This document shows positions 36,805 through 49,373 of a DNA stretch of 64,000 nucleotides, one piece after another. Positions within the stretch are counted from its first letter, which is position 1. Every line of letters starts with the position of its first letter. Both the position numbers and the translations under genes were made by a program. The DNA is taken from positions 109,522,825 through 109,586,824 of the forward strand of contig NC_090746.1 of NCBI RefSeq assembly GCF_036898095.1. The letters run 5' to 3'. The notes below the pieces were generated by a model. The model worked only from the letters and a program-made list of their open reading frames with translations. It was not told where the DNA came from and ran no database searches. This stretch comes from Palaemon carinicauda. Lineage: Eukaryota > Arthropoda > Malacostraca > Decapoda > Palaemonidae.

Positions 36805-37996
36805 CTCTGTCGTGCCACCGGCTAGACCTACTTGGATACGCTGTTGATTCTGGAGTTATTGTTCACGATTTGGTGATGTATTTGCTCTAGAGTTTAGCCT
36901 TCGCTATTCAGGAAGCTTTATCATTAGCTTAGCAAGCTTTTGGAATTAATTTGATTTAATTATGGTGACGAAGAGAGTATGGACTCTTTCACTTTTAAAT
37001 GGCCGACCCTTCCCTTAGACGGAAGTGTTGGTGTCGAAGAGAGTATAGACTCTCTTTCACTTTTTTGACCCACCCTTCCCTTAGACGGAAGTGTGTTTAG
37101 GTTTTTGGTAATTTTGCTTAACAAAGTTATAGATTTATTTTATATCTCTCCGCCATTTATAGGCCTCTTCGATTAACTTTCCATTTATTATAAACTTATA
37201 AAAATTAATTTTTATGTTTGTTTATATGCGACCTTTCCTAATAGTAGGCGGTCCTTACTTGGAACCGAAGTTAATTAACATTGAGCCCGTCATATCGTTT
37301 TTCCTGTTGAGAATTTATGCTATTTTAATTTTAAGGTTTTTGAAAGAATTTCTTTGATAGTCTTGTACTGTTTTCAAAGTTGAACTAACGTTTTGTTTAG
37401 TCTCCGCAGTTGTTGACGTTCAGAACGTTCAACTTGCGCTCTATCGTTACGATAGAGAGAGAGTATTTCACGGTTTCACGTTGCAGTAAGAGTAAACCGA
37501 TTCTAGCGTTTCGTTCATTCTTTCTTAGCTTAAATGGTTTTAATTCTAATAAAGGAACTTTTTATTTGGGAAACCTTTCAGTTTTTTTCCTTTAACAAAT
37601 AATATGTTTTAACGATATATATAATTGGGCTCATCTCTCAGGTTCTAAGTCAAGAGAGAGAGAGAGAGAGATAGAGACGGAGGGAGAGAGAGGAGGATAA
37701 ACGTTTCGTTCAAGCGGGTAACGTTGTTCTCGTTTTTTGCTCTTCTCCCTAGTTGCTATAGGGGAAGAAGGTAAAACGTTTCTAGAGTTTTATTCTTGTT
37801 CCCAGGCTTTATGCGGTGAGAGATTTTAAACGTAGTTTATTTGATCTAGTGTTTAGTCTCTTTTCCAGCCACTGAATTCTTTATCTTTCATTATGTTTTT
37901 CTGTTACATTGTAATACTGTTTTCGCAATTACTACCTTTTAATGAAGGATAGGATTGCGTGTTTCAGGTACAAACCACTTAAAGTTTCGAGTTCAG
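36805..37996 (+). promoter_or_regulatory. DIRS-5 leader region
   Basis: About 1.2 kb between the terminal repeat and gag. It holds a short tandem duplication (AGAGAGTATGGACTCTC / AGAGAGTATAGACTCTC, with CCTTCCCTTAGACGGAAGTG twice, 36970-37095) and a GA-rich run at 37651-37695. A promoter is expected here by analogy with other DIRS elements; none is identified. Confidence 0.4.
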
Positions 37997-40364
37997 TGAA
38001 ATAAGTGCAAACAGAAAATCAAAAGTGATAAAGTGATATGCGCAAAGTGTTACAGTGTTGCGTTCGAGGGTTCGTCTGTTCGTGCCAGTTGTTCACCTAG
38101 TCCGATACCTCTTACAAGCTCCCAAGCCCAGGGGAGAAGTAATGTCGAAGGACTTATGGGTTCCACAGGCCTTGATCGACGAACAGACGTATCCCTCCGT
38201 GGTTTCGGGTGTATCTACACACGTTGCCGACGTGATCACCCCACCCACACAAAGACGAGAGAGCCCATTTATTCCTCGTCTGCGGAAGAGGTTTCTCGCA
38301 GAAACCATGGACCAAATCTTGCAGCTTTTAAGTGCAAGTCGGTCCCTTCCGCGCAAGTCCAACGGCCTAGGTGTAGCCACTGGGTCAGTTCGGACTCGCT
38401 GCAGTACGACAACTGCACACCTCCCAAGAGAGGCAAGGTGGTACCGCAACAGGCAGTAACTCTGTCTGTTGTCGCACCAGCTGTTTTAGACCCTCAGTCA
38501 CAACGGACAGTAGCTCCGTTTGTTGTTGTCTTTCATAGACCCTAGTGGTCCATGCTGCAGACTATACAGTCTCAGCTTGCTCCTTCATGCAGGAGTATCA
38601 TGCTGGAAGGTTGACAATGCACCTGTTAACCTACAACCCGCCGAGGTTGTGCGCTCAGCAGATACTGCGGCTGCCTGCTCCCACCCTCCACCTGTGAGAG
38701 CTCCACCACCGATGCGCAGTCCACCCTGCCAGACGCATGTTCTTGCTGCGCCATCTGCTAACATGCGTGAGCTACCGCATCAGCAGTGGGAAGGTTCTGT
38801 AGAGCTGCCGGGTTCCAGCACTATGCGGCATTCTCCGCAGCCCATGCAGCATGCTCTGCATACCTTACAGCATGCTCCGCATACCATGCAGCATGAGCCG
38901 CATACCTCACAGCATGCTCCGCATACCATACCGCATGCTCCTCAACCCACCGCAGCCCCTCCCACGCACCAGCACTCTGCTTTTGTTGTTGCCAGCTCCC
39001 ACACTCCGACTGCGGAGAAGGTTGACGATGCACCCGTGGGCCTACACCTCCCACGGTTGTGCGCCCGGCATGGCTTCCTGCTCTCACACTCTTGTTGTGA
39101 GAGCTCCTCCACCCATGCACAGTCAACCCTGCCAGATGTATGATGACTCCCACACACAGAGCACTCCGTTGCCGTGCGTGAGCTACCACAAGCTGCCGTG
39201 TTTTGACACGGTGTGTCAGCCTCCGCAACACACTGTGGTTACCGCCACTCGCCAGCAGCAAACTAGTCAGTCAGGAGTTGAGGCTTCCCCACACAACTTT
39301 GGTTGTTGCCAACTCACAAACTGTCATACAGTTACATGACGTTGCCTTCTGGTCTGCTACTTATACACCAGTGCTGTATGTCCTCACGCTCCTGTTGTGG
39401 TTGACAGTTCAGTTTTTGACAGTTCACAGACTGTCAAGCAGTTTCATAACGTTGCCTTCTGGTCTGCTGCTTTTGCACCAGTGAAACCCTCACTGAGAGA
39501 ACCTAGCTTTTCTCGGATATGGTTCCTGTAGATGAGAAAGTGCTGTTCTCCCTTCTTCTGATATTCCCTTGAGGACTCTGTCATTTGGAGAGGAGCCTTA
39601 AGCTGCTTAGCCTCCTATGGACTTTTATTTAAGCATAACATGCTTCCAGGGAGGGTAAATGGTTCCGCTTCTGTCGCTAACCCCGTCTGTTGCCACACCT
39701 GCTCCCATAGACCTTGGGCTTTGTTGCAAGACATGCAGTCCAAGCTTAGTCCTTGATAGAGGATTTTTTACGGAGAAGACCCTTCTTGCCAACGACCTTC
39801 TTACCGGTTGGTTGTACGCCCTGTTGACGCTGAGGTATCCTACTCACGTCCGCCAGTTGAGATGGTTCCTCCACCGGTGCGACCCAGTGTGGGTTGCCAG
39901 TCGCACGTTGATGTTATGCTACTCTCGGAGGTGGTTGTGGACGTTCAGTGTGTCACTGGGAAGACGTTCAACAACCAGCAGAGGTGACTTGTTGTGACGC
40001 AGTGCGGCAACCTCAGCAACCCGATAAGGGGTTGTCTGTACTACCCAGACAGTCTAGACAGTTTCGGGTTGTCGCTGTACTTCCTCGCTTCCCCATGGTT
40101 GACAGTTCACAGACTGTGCAGCAGTACCATGATCTTGTGTCCGGCTCCGTCACTCATCCACCAGTGCGACCGGATTCAGCGAGTCAGACGTTGCCCACTC
40201 CGTTGCCGTTTCCTCATCAGTTTCGGATGAGAAACCCTCTGATGAGGACGTTGCTGAACTTGACGATCAACCCCCAGCCCTGCTATCCATCCAGAAGATG
40301 CTGAAGAAGGAACGCTGCCCTGTCAGGCTGTGGATGAGTCTGGTAAGGACACTGTCATCCGTGG
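37997..40364 (+). pseudogene. DIRS-5 gag-like region (broken)
   Basis: The start resembles DIRS-1 gag: GRSNVEGLMGSTGLDRRTDVS aligns with GRKNVERPKDMSDLDQRTDIP. A Pro/His/Gln-rich low-complexity part follows, including tandem 7-residue repeats of the QHAPHTM type (38846-38945). Frames alternate and stops are frequent. The tail runs into the RT remnant after a deletion. A structural role is inferred only from position and the DIRS-1 resemblance. Confidence 0.6.
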
Positions 40365-40920
40365 TTCTTTTGTGTCACTTGGAAGACTACACCTCCGTCC
40401 TCTTCGGTTTCATCTAGCTCTTCACTGGAAAAGGACAAGACGCTAGAAGCGGTCTCGATCCCGGTTTCCGGAAGATAAGTCTGGTCTAACCTGAGGAAAG
40501 GACTTTATCAACCTTTTATAGGGTCTTCCCCTGACTGTTCAGACTCCCAACCACGTTCTCTTCTCAGACGCATCGGACGTAGGCTGGGGTGCGACCTTAG
40601 GCGGTAGGGAATGCTCGGGATTATGGAACTCGCGTCAAAGGACAATGCATTTTAACTGCAAGAAGCTTCTGGCCGTAAGTCTGACCTGGAAAAGCTTCAG
40701 GTCTCTCCTTCAAGACAAAGTAATGGAGGTCAACACGGACAACTCCCTGCTTTGATGTTCATCTCCTAGTAAGGAGGGACCTACTCTCTGACATGGTGCG
40801 AGTTCGCTAGTGACCTCCTCTCCTGTTCAACAGGTCTAGACTTTTCACTAGTAACAAATTTCTTCCAAGGCAACTTGAATGTCTTAGCAGTTTGTCTCAG
40901 TAGGAAGGGACAATAATTCC
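40365..40920 (+). pseudogene. DIRS-5 RT remnant and RNase H
   Basis: SFVSLGRLHLRPLRFHL (about 40370) matches the RT thumb of DIRS-1, but no upstream RT motif (LDLxDAY, YxDD) is found. RNase H follows: HVLFSDASDVGWGATLGGRE (about 40550-40615) and a piece with EVNTDNSLL (about 40728), then decay. The polymerase active site is therefore deleted, not merely mutated. Confidence 0.8.
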
Positions 40921-40929
40921 AACATATTG

Positions 40930-42345
40930 GACCCTCCACAGAGATGTATGCAAGAGACTTTGGGTCACCTGGGGCCATCCAACCATAGATCTCTTCGCAA
41001 CCTCGATGTCCAAGAGGCTCTCAACAGACCCAGCAGTGGTTCTTTTAGATGCCTTTCTACTAGATTAGTCTCATCTAGATCTATATGCATTCCCTCCGTT
41101 CTAGTTTGTCAACAAGGTACTGCAGAAGTTCGCCTCTCACGTTGGGACAAAGTTGACACTAGTTGCTTCCCTCTGGCCCGCGAGAGAATAACTTACCGAG
41201 GTACTTCGATAGCTAGTAGACGTTCCCAGAACTCTTCCCCTAAGGGTGGACCTGCTACGTCTGCCACGCGTAAGAAGGTACTCCAAGGCCTCCACGCTCT
41301 TCGTCTCACTGCCTTCAGAGTATCGAAAGACTCTCGAGAACTAGAGGTTTTTCGAAGGAGGCAACCAGAGCGATTGTTAGAGCAAGGAGAACATCCACCC
41401 TTAGAGTCTACCAATCGAAGTGGGGAATCTTCCTTAACTGGTGCAAGTCAGTATCCGTATCCTCGACCAGTACCTCTGTAACTCAAATAGCTGACTTCCT
41501 CTTATATCTGAGAAAAGAGCGATCTCTTTCAGCTCCCACTTTCAAGGGTTACAGAAGCATGTTGGCATCAGTCTTCAGTCACAGAGGCTTAGATCTTTTT
41601 AACAATAAAGATCTACAGGACCTCCTTAAGTCTTTTGAGACCACGAAGGAGCGTCGTTTGGTTACACCTGGTTGGAATTTAGACGTGGTTCTAAGATTCC
41701 TTATGTTAGACAGGTTCGAACCACTTCAATCAGCCTCCCTGAAAGATCTCACCTTTAAGACTCTTTTCCTGATATGCTTTACCAGCTAAAAGAGTCAGTG
41801 AGATTCATGCCTTCAGCAAGAACATCGGATTTTCATCCGAAACGGCTACATGTTCTACATCTTGGTTTTCTAGCCAAACACGAGCTGCCTTCTCGGCCTT
41901 GACCAATATCGTTCGTTATTCCAAACTTATCGATATGGTTGGAAAGGAACTAGAAAGAGTATTATGTCCTGTAGAGCTCTTAAGTTCTATTTTAAAAACC
42001 TTTATGAGGCCCGTCTGAAGCTTTATGGTGTTCAGTTAAGAATTCATCTTTGCCTATGTCAGAGAATTCTTTATCCTATTATTTTCAGACTGTTAATACG
42101 AGAAGCTCATTCCCTTCTGAATGAGGAAGACCAAGCTTGGCTGAAGGTAAGGACACACGAAGTTAGAGCTATCACAACTTCCGTGACCTTTTAATAAAAT
42201 AGATCTCTGCAAAATATTTTCGACGCAACCTTTTGGAAAAGCTAATCAGTGTTCGCGTCTTTTATCTTAAGAATGTCCAGTCTCTTTACGAGAACTGCTA
42301 CACTCTGGGACCATTCGTAGCAACGAGTGCAGTAGTGGTGGGGGC
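40930..42345 (+). pseudogene. DIRS-5 tyrosine recombinase (frameshifted)
   Basis: The linker (TIDLFATS, about 40985) precedes the core-binding domain at 41340-41760 (TQIADFLLYLRKERSLSAPTF, GYRSMLASVF, VVLRFLMLDRFEPL). The catalytic domain is in several frames: Arg in AKRVSEIHAFS (about 41790-41820), His-x-x-Arg in RTHEVRAITTS (about 42152-42165) and Tyr in SFYLKNVQSLYE (about 42260), followed by SAVVVG. Its sequence lies closest to DIRS-1's recombinase. Confidence 0.82.
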
Positions 42346-42761
42346 TCCACCACTACAATTCCCTAATTCCAGAACCTTTTTAATCTTTCTCTTGAAATAT
42401 TTCTGGGTTGTCCGGAAGGCTAAGAAGCCTTCCGCATCCTGGTTGATTTGGCGGGTGGTCAAATTCTTTCTTGAGAAGCGCCTAGATTAGAGGTTGTGAT
42501 GAGGTCCTTTAGTATGGGTTGCAGCCCTTTATACTTCAGCACCTAGGAGTCGTTCAGCATCCTAAGAGGACCGCTAGGCTCAGTAAGGAAGACGTACTTA
42601 AAAAGGCAGAGTAATGGTTCAAGTCGACTTCCTTACCAGGTACTTATTTATTTTATGTTTGTTATTTTGAATAACGGCTAAAATAAGATACGGGATACTT
42701 AGCTTCTTTGTTAACATGTATGCTGGTCTCCACCCACCACCCTGGGTGTGAATCAGCTACA

Positions 42762-42845
42762 TGATCATCGGGTAAGATTAATATTGAAAAATGTTATTTT
42801 CATTAGTAAAATAAATTTTTGAATATACTTACCCGATGATCATGA
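42762..42845. repeat. DIRS-5 internal complementary region (ICR)
   Basis: Its left half (ATGATCATCGGGTAAGATTA...GAAAA) is the exact complement of the left end 36633-36662. Its right half (ATGTTATTTTCATTAG...ATGATCAT) is the exact complement of the right end 43033-43085. The two halves form a long hairpin. CCCGCC follows at 42855. Confidence 0.95.
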
Positions 42846-42891
42846 ATTTAAGGACCCGCCCTTCCTCCCCATAGAGAACCAGTGGACCGAG

Positions 42892-43088
42892 GAGAAAATT
42901 GAGTTCTTGTTGACAAGAAGTACTTGAGTACCTGCTCACAGATGACGCTGTTGTGTACACCCCCCACCTGTATAGCGATCGCTGGCGTATCCCGACCGTA
43001 GATTTCTGTCGGGCAACGGAGTTGACAGCTACATGATCATCGGGTAAGTATATTCAAAAATTTATTTTACTAATGAAAATAACATTTT
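42892..43088 (-). repeat. DIRS-5 right inverted terminal repeat and terminus
   Basis: Inverted partner of 36650-36804. The outer ~50 bp (GTATATTCAAAAATTT...) differ from the left end but are mirrored in the ICR. Confidence 0.95.
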
Positions 43089-43691
43089 TCTTGATAAATT
43101 TAGAAGTTGTAGGTCAGATGTTTTTTTAGGAGAGTGAAAGCAACCCTAATTATTGATTTACTCAGAACTACTGTATTCCTAGTAATATGTTACACATGGA
43201 ACTCTTAGTGTCAGTAAATCCTACAGTATTTTGCTTATAATTTACACAACTCTTTTTATATTGTGAATATTTTATGATTACACCATTGTGTGTTTCACCA
43301 TGTATCTTATGTGGTGTAAGGTACAATCTTTTAATCAGGAAATTATGGTTTATTGGATAACTCTTGAATAAAATTGAAGAATGAGTGTTTTGTTAGTTAA
43401 GTTATTTGATTATTATAGTGAAGTATTTCCTTTTTAGGGTTTATGAGGTAATACTTTTCCATCTTAGCAGATATACTTTCAGTTGTAATATTTGCTATCA
43501 TTAATGTTTTGTCCATCTCTACTTTTTAATTATTTTAATTTTTATATTTAATGCTTTAGAATATTTTGTATTCTTTATAGTTTATCATGCAGTTTATTTT
43601 ACTAGTTATAGTATTGATATTAAAGTGCTCAGTAAATATTTGAATAAGACTGATTTGTCTGTACAATTAACATATTTTATTTATTTTTCAG

Positions 43692-43799
43692 GCTAGAATT
43701 ATCAAAACAGAAGAAAATTATTTATATCCTCCTGCTCAAAACAAGAAATTGAACTACAAAATACGTGGTACAGTAAATATAATGAAACATCCCTTTTGA
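43692..43799 (+). CDS. Candidate terminal exon of an unknown host gene
   Basis: A good splice acceptor (pyrimidine-rich tract ending TTTTTCAG at 43691) precedes 35 open codons (ARIIKTEENYLYPPAQNKK...) and a TGA. The composition is less simple than the surroundings. I do not recognise the protein and see no upstream partner exon in the window. A chance acceptor plus short frame is quite possible. Confidence 0.2.
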   Translation, partial: ARIIKTEENYLYPPAQNKKLNYKIRGTVNIMKHPF

Positions 43800-45520
43800 C
43801 ATCAAGATGATAATAAGAAGCTAATACTCAGGGATTTACTATAGGAAAAAACCCACAATGTTTCCAAGAATTGATGATTTGATTCATTCCTGACCACAAT
43901 AGGAGCACCAGAGAAAGTCTCGACTGATGTGACCAGTGTATCGTCAAATTTTTATGAGGTATTAAAATATTATCATTACAATACAACAAATATCTTGAGG
44001 TTATTGAGGTTTGAGGAGGTTGTGTTATAATGGTCACTCCATTTATATACCATAGGTTCAATAGCATAAACTAATTGAAGACAGAAATAAGAAGCGTTAA
44101 GTTACAGTAAATGATATAATGTTTACAACATTGATATTACCATATTAATTCAGGTTTATCATTTTCATTTCTAGATGCCGTGAATTTAATTATTAAAGCG
44201 ATCAATCTTTACCCAGTCTAGTACCAATTATCCTATTTGCTCTTTACAAAGTCAGTGCATATAAAACTAATCTTGGGTATTTTTAATTTCTGTGCATCTA
44301 TGTGGTACTATTTTTCTAGTAAATTCTAAATGCCCAAAGTTTAACTTGAAAATTAAATCCAAATCAACATTTATGAGCTCTTAATATAATTAAAGTTCAG
44401 ATTACAATTTCCTAATTATTATTTAATATTAAACAAGCTCAATCATTAGTTTAGTTGCCTGAAAACGTGGGCGATTACAAATATACCGAATGATAATGGA
44501 TTCCTATTACCTTTTACAATAATTAGATGGAATTGTTATAGGTAGTGTTAAATTTTTTCCAAAAGTTAGGACAATGAATATTAAAAACGAGTTAAGACCA
44601 ACATATGTGAATGAGGAAGGACCCTTACCTTAAAATTTATCACTCATGTTTTCAATTTCCATAAAGTGGCTGTTGAATCAAATGTCAATATCCTCTGAAC
44701 CTCGTAACCCACACTTCTAGAACATATCAATTTTAGAATTGTGTAAAATACTGTAAACAAGTTTTCTAATTGTGTGACTGAAGGGAGATGGATTTTAATC
44801 ACCTTTTTAGTAATTAATTCAAATTCATTCTACAATCTATTTATTAAAGTGTATAAATTGCTTGTGAATATAACCTATTTACTGTATACCATTACATCTC
44901 TTTCAAGAATGTCGTCTAATTATTAGCAACTGTCAGCCAATTTTCCTTTACATAATGTTGAATCTACAGTAGGCTTTTGTTCTCTTAAAATGTCTAAGCA
45001 GAAATGCTTAAGATGGTAGCTATTGTACTAAATATTTCTGGCGCTCTAATTAGCTAATTCTTGCCAGTGCTATTCAGTCACTTTTCTTGAGAGGGGGTAT
45101 GCCCTTAGGAGAATAACTCCTATTCTATTAATCAACACATTTATTATAAATATACTAAAGAAGTAAAGAAAATACTGAATGATGACTTTACTTTGTATGC
45201 TACAAAATAACCGTCTTATTTCCTTCCCACTTGCAATAATGACAGATACTGTTTTCTGCTTAACTGAATTTTTCATGTAAAGTGCTAGCACTAGAATTAG
45301 TTTTCATGCATTCCAGTTGAAGGGAGACCCAAGAATACTCTTAAAAGATTTCATATTTTATTTAAGAAGTTGGTTTAGGTTTTTTATATCCAGCTAATAC
45401 ATTTTATCTTGTGCAACGGGAAGGAAGGAAACTCCTAAATAGAATAATTTGAATATTTATGAAAGGAATCACTGTATTTAAGATCTTAAATGGTATTGCT
45501 AAACATTAAAATTCTAATAT

Positions 45521-45523
<3 letters not shown>

Positions 45524-45584
<61 letters not shown>

Positions 45585-45605
45585 GTTATATTCACAATGA
45601 AAAAT

Positions 45606-45698
<93 letters not shown>
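45524..45698. repeat. Two (CT)n arrays with a duplicated spacer
   Basis: CT arrays at 45524-45579 and 45610-45698. A 27-bp word (TTATATTCACAATGAAAAAT...) lies after each one (45586 on and 45711 on), indicating tandem duplication of array plus flank. Confidence 0.95.
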
Positions 45699-45701
<3 letters not shown>

Positions 45702-47664
45702 CAATTAAGGTTATATTCACAATGAAAAATATATCTGTATCAAAGTAAGTTTAGATTGTTTTAAAACTTTTTCCCCCTGGTTGTTTGTAAGCTTAATCTC
45801 AAACTTTCATAATTGATAATTTTTTTTTTTTTTTAAATAAATTTTTTCCCAAAATATTAATATTTAGTTATTCTGGTCACATATAACATTCCAAAGGCTT
45901 GTTTGCAGTAGAAGACCCTATTTATTTTTCTTCATCTATTTCCAAACATTAGAAGGAGAAAATTTCTACTAAAAGATTCTAATCTGTTGTCAACTGGTTT
46001 TAAGCTTTGCATATTCTTTGTACAAAAATGCAAGTAACTGCCTTGTACTCTAGTGGCCTTTGATGCCCCAGTGCTTGGCTTAATGCCTAAATCCTATATT
46101 CAATTCATTGTACTCTAGTGTAGAATATATCCCATATAGTTAGTGACAGTTATAGTTGGGAGCATTTTACAATTTAAATTTATAATAAATGATTTATGAA
46201 AGGAATAGTAATTAAATTTATTATGGTAGTGTTAAGAGAAGGAAACCACCAGTGGAAGTTATTTTTAAATCGACATTCACAGAATATTTCTCAAAGTAAA
46301 TGTGCTAAGAGTGGAAGACTTCAGTGAGTAGTTATACCTAATGAAAGGGTTAAGATTAATATTTTGTAAGTGAATGCTCAGACACCTAGTTCTTGATACT
46401 TAGGTTAAACTTAATATGAATTTAGGAATTTTACTTATGGCAGTAATTTGAAGGGGAAAAGTAATTGGGTTGTGATCGATTATTTAGGATAAAGTGGTAA
46501 ATAATTACCTATAGGGAAGCTCAAAGAAAAAAGTTACGGGTTATTTAAAACAATTTAGTGAATACCTGAGAGATTCCTTTCAACGTATCATTTTGAAGGC
46601 GTACTTTAAAGATTAGTACTTTTAAAACTATGTTTACAGATTAAGAGGGTAATGTTGTGGTTGAAATGTTCAATTTTTAATAGAAATTTAAAGAGTATTC
46701 TTTAAAACTATCAATGGTTGTTTTATAGGTAACATTGCTTAACAAATCCAAAATGTAACATCATGTAGATAGTATGTGCTGCAAATTTTTTTTTAAGTCT
46801 GATATCAAATGTTTAAAACCAGTTCTTTTTCATATACAATTAAATACTGTTTTGTCATTTATGATTTTATTAGATACAAATATTGAACATTAAAACTTGT
46901 TAAAGACACGAGATGCTTATGTAACTCATAATTGTACATAAAGTTATGATAATTGTTCTTTTTTTTTTTTTTTGGTAAAGTGTTTGCTACTTGATAATGT
47001 AAATTGTATAAGAATATTTGTATGGACAAAAACACTTGAAAATATAAGAACAAGGGTCCTTGAAGGTAAATTATGGCAAAAAAAGTGACGTTGCATTTTT
47101 AGTAACATTGGCACAAAAGTCAACTATAGACTGCGTCCTTGTTTAGGTCGAATGATGTAATTCTAGGAATAGTTAACGGTGTAGAATTTTTCAGACTTGA
47201 GCTCAGTCATATAAGACTGGTCTTACCTATTTTTTTTTTCAATTTTGAACATAAGTAAATTCTTAGGCTTTTACCATTCATTATCTGTAGACTTTAATCA
47301 TTAATTATGAGAGACATTAAGAAATAATCTCCCTTACTAAACTTACTGTCTCATTTCCTTTGTGAGGGAAGAAGTTTATTCAAAACAACTACTGTATTCA
47401 AATATCTCGCACTTCTTGTCATGAATGAATCCTTTCCTGCTTTCTGAGTATAATGAACCTAGTATATGACTTGAGTACTGTTGTCAGTAACGTCCTAACT
47501 ACTGACATTCAAATGTTGGGCCATCTGCTTTTACTTATTTTGTATATGTATCACTTTTTTTGCCATGAATATCATTCAGGACCATAGCTCTTGTATATCC
47601 AAGTATTTTTGTCTATACCAATTATTATGTGATGAACCTTATTAAGTAGGTTAACATGTTTAAT

Positions 47665-48127
47665 ATTTTTACAAGGTATGCTAAGAATATAATAATCACT
47701 TATAAGGTTTGTTACATATGACAGAAAACTAAGCAGTAGAGCTAGTTTCTATTTTCACGTAAAGCCCCGTAGGCCTACTGCCAACAGGCTCTTTATAAGA
47801 AAGGATTTATTACAATCAAGTTACATGCCTTATTAAACAGCGTAGATGCCAACAAAATGTTTCAAAGATAGTTGAAATTATTTTAAATATGTTGTATATT
47901 ATCTACAGCAATATATATAATTTTAACTTGAAATATTTTGTTGGCATCTATGCTGTTTAATAAGGCATATCACTTGATTGTAATGAATTATTTCTTATAA
48001 TAGCCTTTTAGCAGTGTACCTTTGGGGCTTTCCATGAAAAAGAAACTAGCTCTACTGCTTAGTTTTCTGTCTTATGTAACAGGCCCTATAATTGATTATA
48101 ATATTCTTAGCATAACTTGTGAAAAAG
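47665..48127. mobile_element. Foldback / MITE-like element with ~190-bp inverted arms
   Basis: The left arm (about 47670-47868) and right arm (about 47935-48127) are inverted copies with modest divergence: ATGCTAAGAATAT at the edges, then GACAGAAAACTAAGCAGTAG and GGCATCTA(T/C)GCTGTTTAATA shared. The centre is an AT-rich loop of about 65 bp. No frame is present. The superfamily is unknown and no target duplication is obvious. Confidence 0.8.
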
Positions 48128-49210
48128 GTTGATTAATCTATATATTTTCCGTACTGAGAAATTGCAAGATACATAGTTAACAACTCATTGTAACATTTAA
48201 GGAATTTGAAAATAAAATATATTAAGTATAACGCTTTATTTTAGTTTCCCCTGGTATATAAACAGAAAACGGACAGAAAATGAAAAACTGAATTTAAAAA
48301 TAAAAACAAATTTAATGACTTGGAGCGTTCTCCCTATATTAACACTCATATGACAAGAGTATTCTCCCCAAGCGCCCCCCTACCTCTTCAAGCACCAGTA
48401 AAATGCCTGATTCCCCACGAAGTAGGGACCAAAAGGCTCATGAGAATAGTCCTTTCTCCTAACTAGTCACTCGTCCTTTTTTGACTGTTATTGAACCCCC
48501 CACATACTGAGTTAGTTCACTCCCCCACTGGTGTGGTGAGAGTAGCAGTAAGTGTTTTATGCATATAAAGTAAAAGCCAAGATGGCCGAACGGTCTCGTA
48601 TTTCATGTTGGACCAAGTCCACTTCTAAATCCAGCTGACTGTCACGTAGGTTTTATCCTTACTAAAGTCATGATAATAATAGCTCATTATTTTCATTAGT
48701 TAATATTCCTCAAAAGCCTCTGAATTTTATTCAACTTGAAGCTACGGTATTTAAATTTTAGGTACAGCATTATACCTAAATATGCAATGGAAGCTTCCCA
48801 TTTAAGACAATATGGCTGAAGAAAAACTTAGAAATTCGTTCAAGACTTTTATTGTAGAAGATTGATGGCAAACATAAGACAGGTTTTTCAGTGTTATCAT
48901 TTTAGTTATATTATGAAAATACAAACACTATTTAGTCAATGACATATATATCAAATTCACGAAACCTCATTTTCTGAAAGCTTTAAACGCCCTAGATTCA
49001 AAGAAAACTTGGCTCATGATTCGACCAAGAAAGACTCTTAGGCGAGTCATCCTTCACCTAATATAGTGCACATTTTCTTTGAATTTTTTTTCCGGCCACT
49101 GTCCGTTTTCTTTTTCGAACATTTTTGGTGCGTTTAAAGATCATCAAATGTGGTTACATATTTCATGATTGTGTAAGTAAGTAGTACTTCCTCTAATAGA
49201 AAGATAAAAT
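48128..49210. other. AT-rich DNA, nothing recognised
   Basis: No coding, RNA or repeat signal stands out on either strand. Confidence 0.5.
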
Positions 49211-49373
49211 TATTAATAAAAAAAAAAGAAGGAAAAGGAAAGCCCACCAAGGCCATCCCCTATCCCACCTAGTAACCAGAAACTTAATGCGAAGTTATCT
49301 TTTTGAGAAAGCAATGTTACTAGGCCCTTGAATGCTTTCCTTTTCCTTCTTTTTTCCTTTTTTTTATTAATAA
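49211..49373. mobile_element. Short MITE-like inverted-repeat element
   Basis: TTATTAATAAAA...GAAGGAAAAGGAAAGC at the left is mirrored at the right (GCTTTCCTTTTCCTTC...TTTTATTAATAA). The inverted ends are about 35 bp around roughly 90 bp of unrelated sequence. Because they are A/G-rich, some of the symmetry could be chance. Confidence 0.55.

Larger units (their letters stand above)
36633..43088 (+). mobile_element. DIRS-5: DIRS-type element of a third terminal-repeat family, RT deleted
   Basis: A 6.46-kb element with inverted terminal repeats (36650-36804 and 42892-43038), an ICR (42762-42845), a gag-like region, a remnant of the RT thumb with RNase H, and a tyrosine recombinase. The ICR fixes the ends: left ACATTTTCAATATT at 36633, right AAAATAACATTTT at 43088, sharing ACATTTT. 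There is no target-site duplication. It is non-autonomous, since most of the RT is gone and the remaining frames are broken. Confidence 0.92.
43089..47664. other. AT-rich DNA, no supportable gene
   Basis: Long AT-rich stretch with poly-T runs and two CT arrays. One possible terminal exon is listed separately (43692-43799). Confidence 0.5.
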
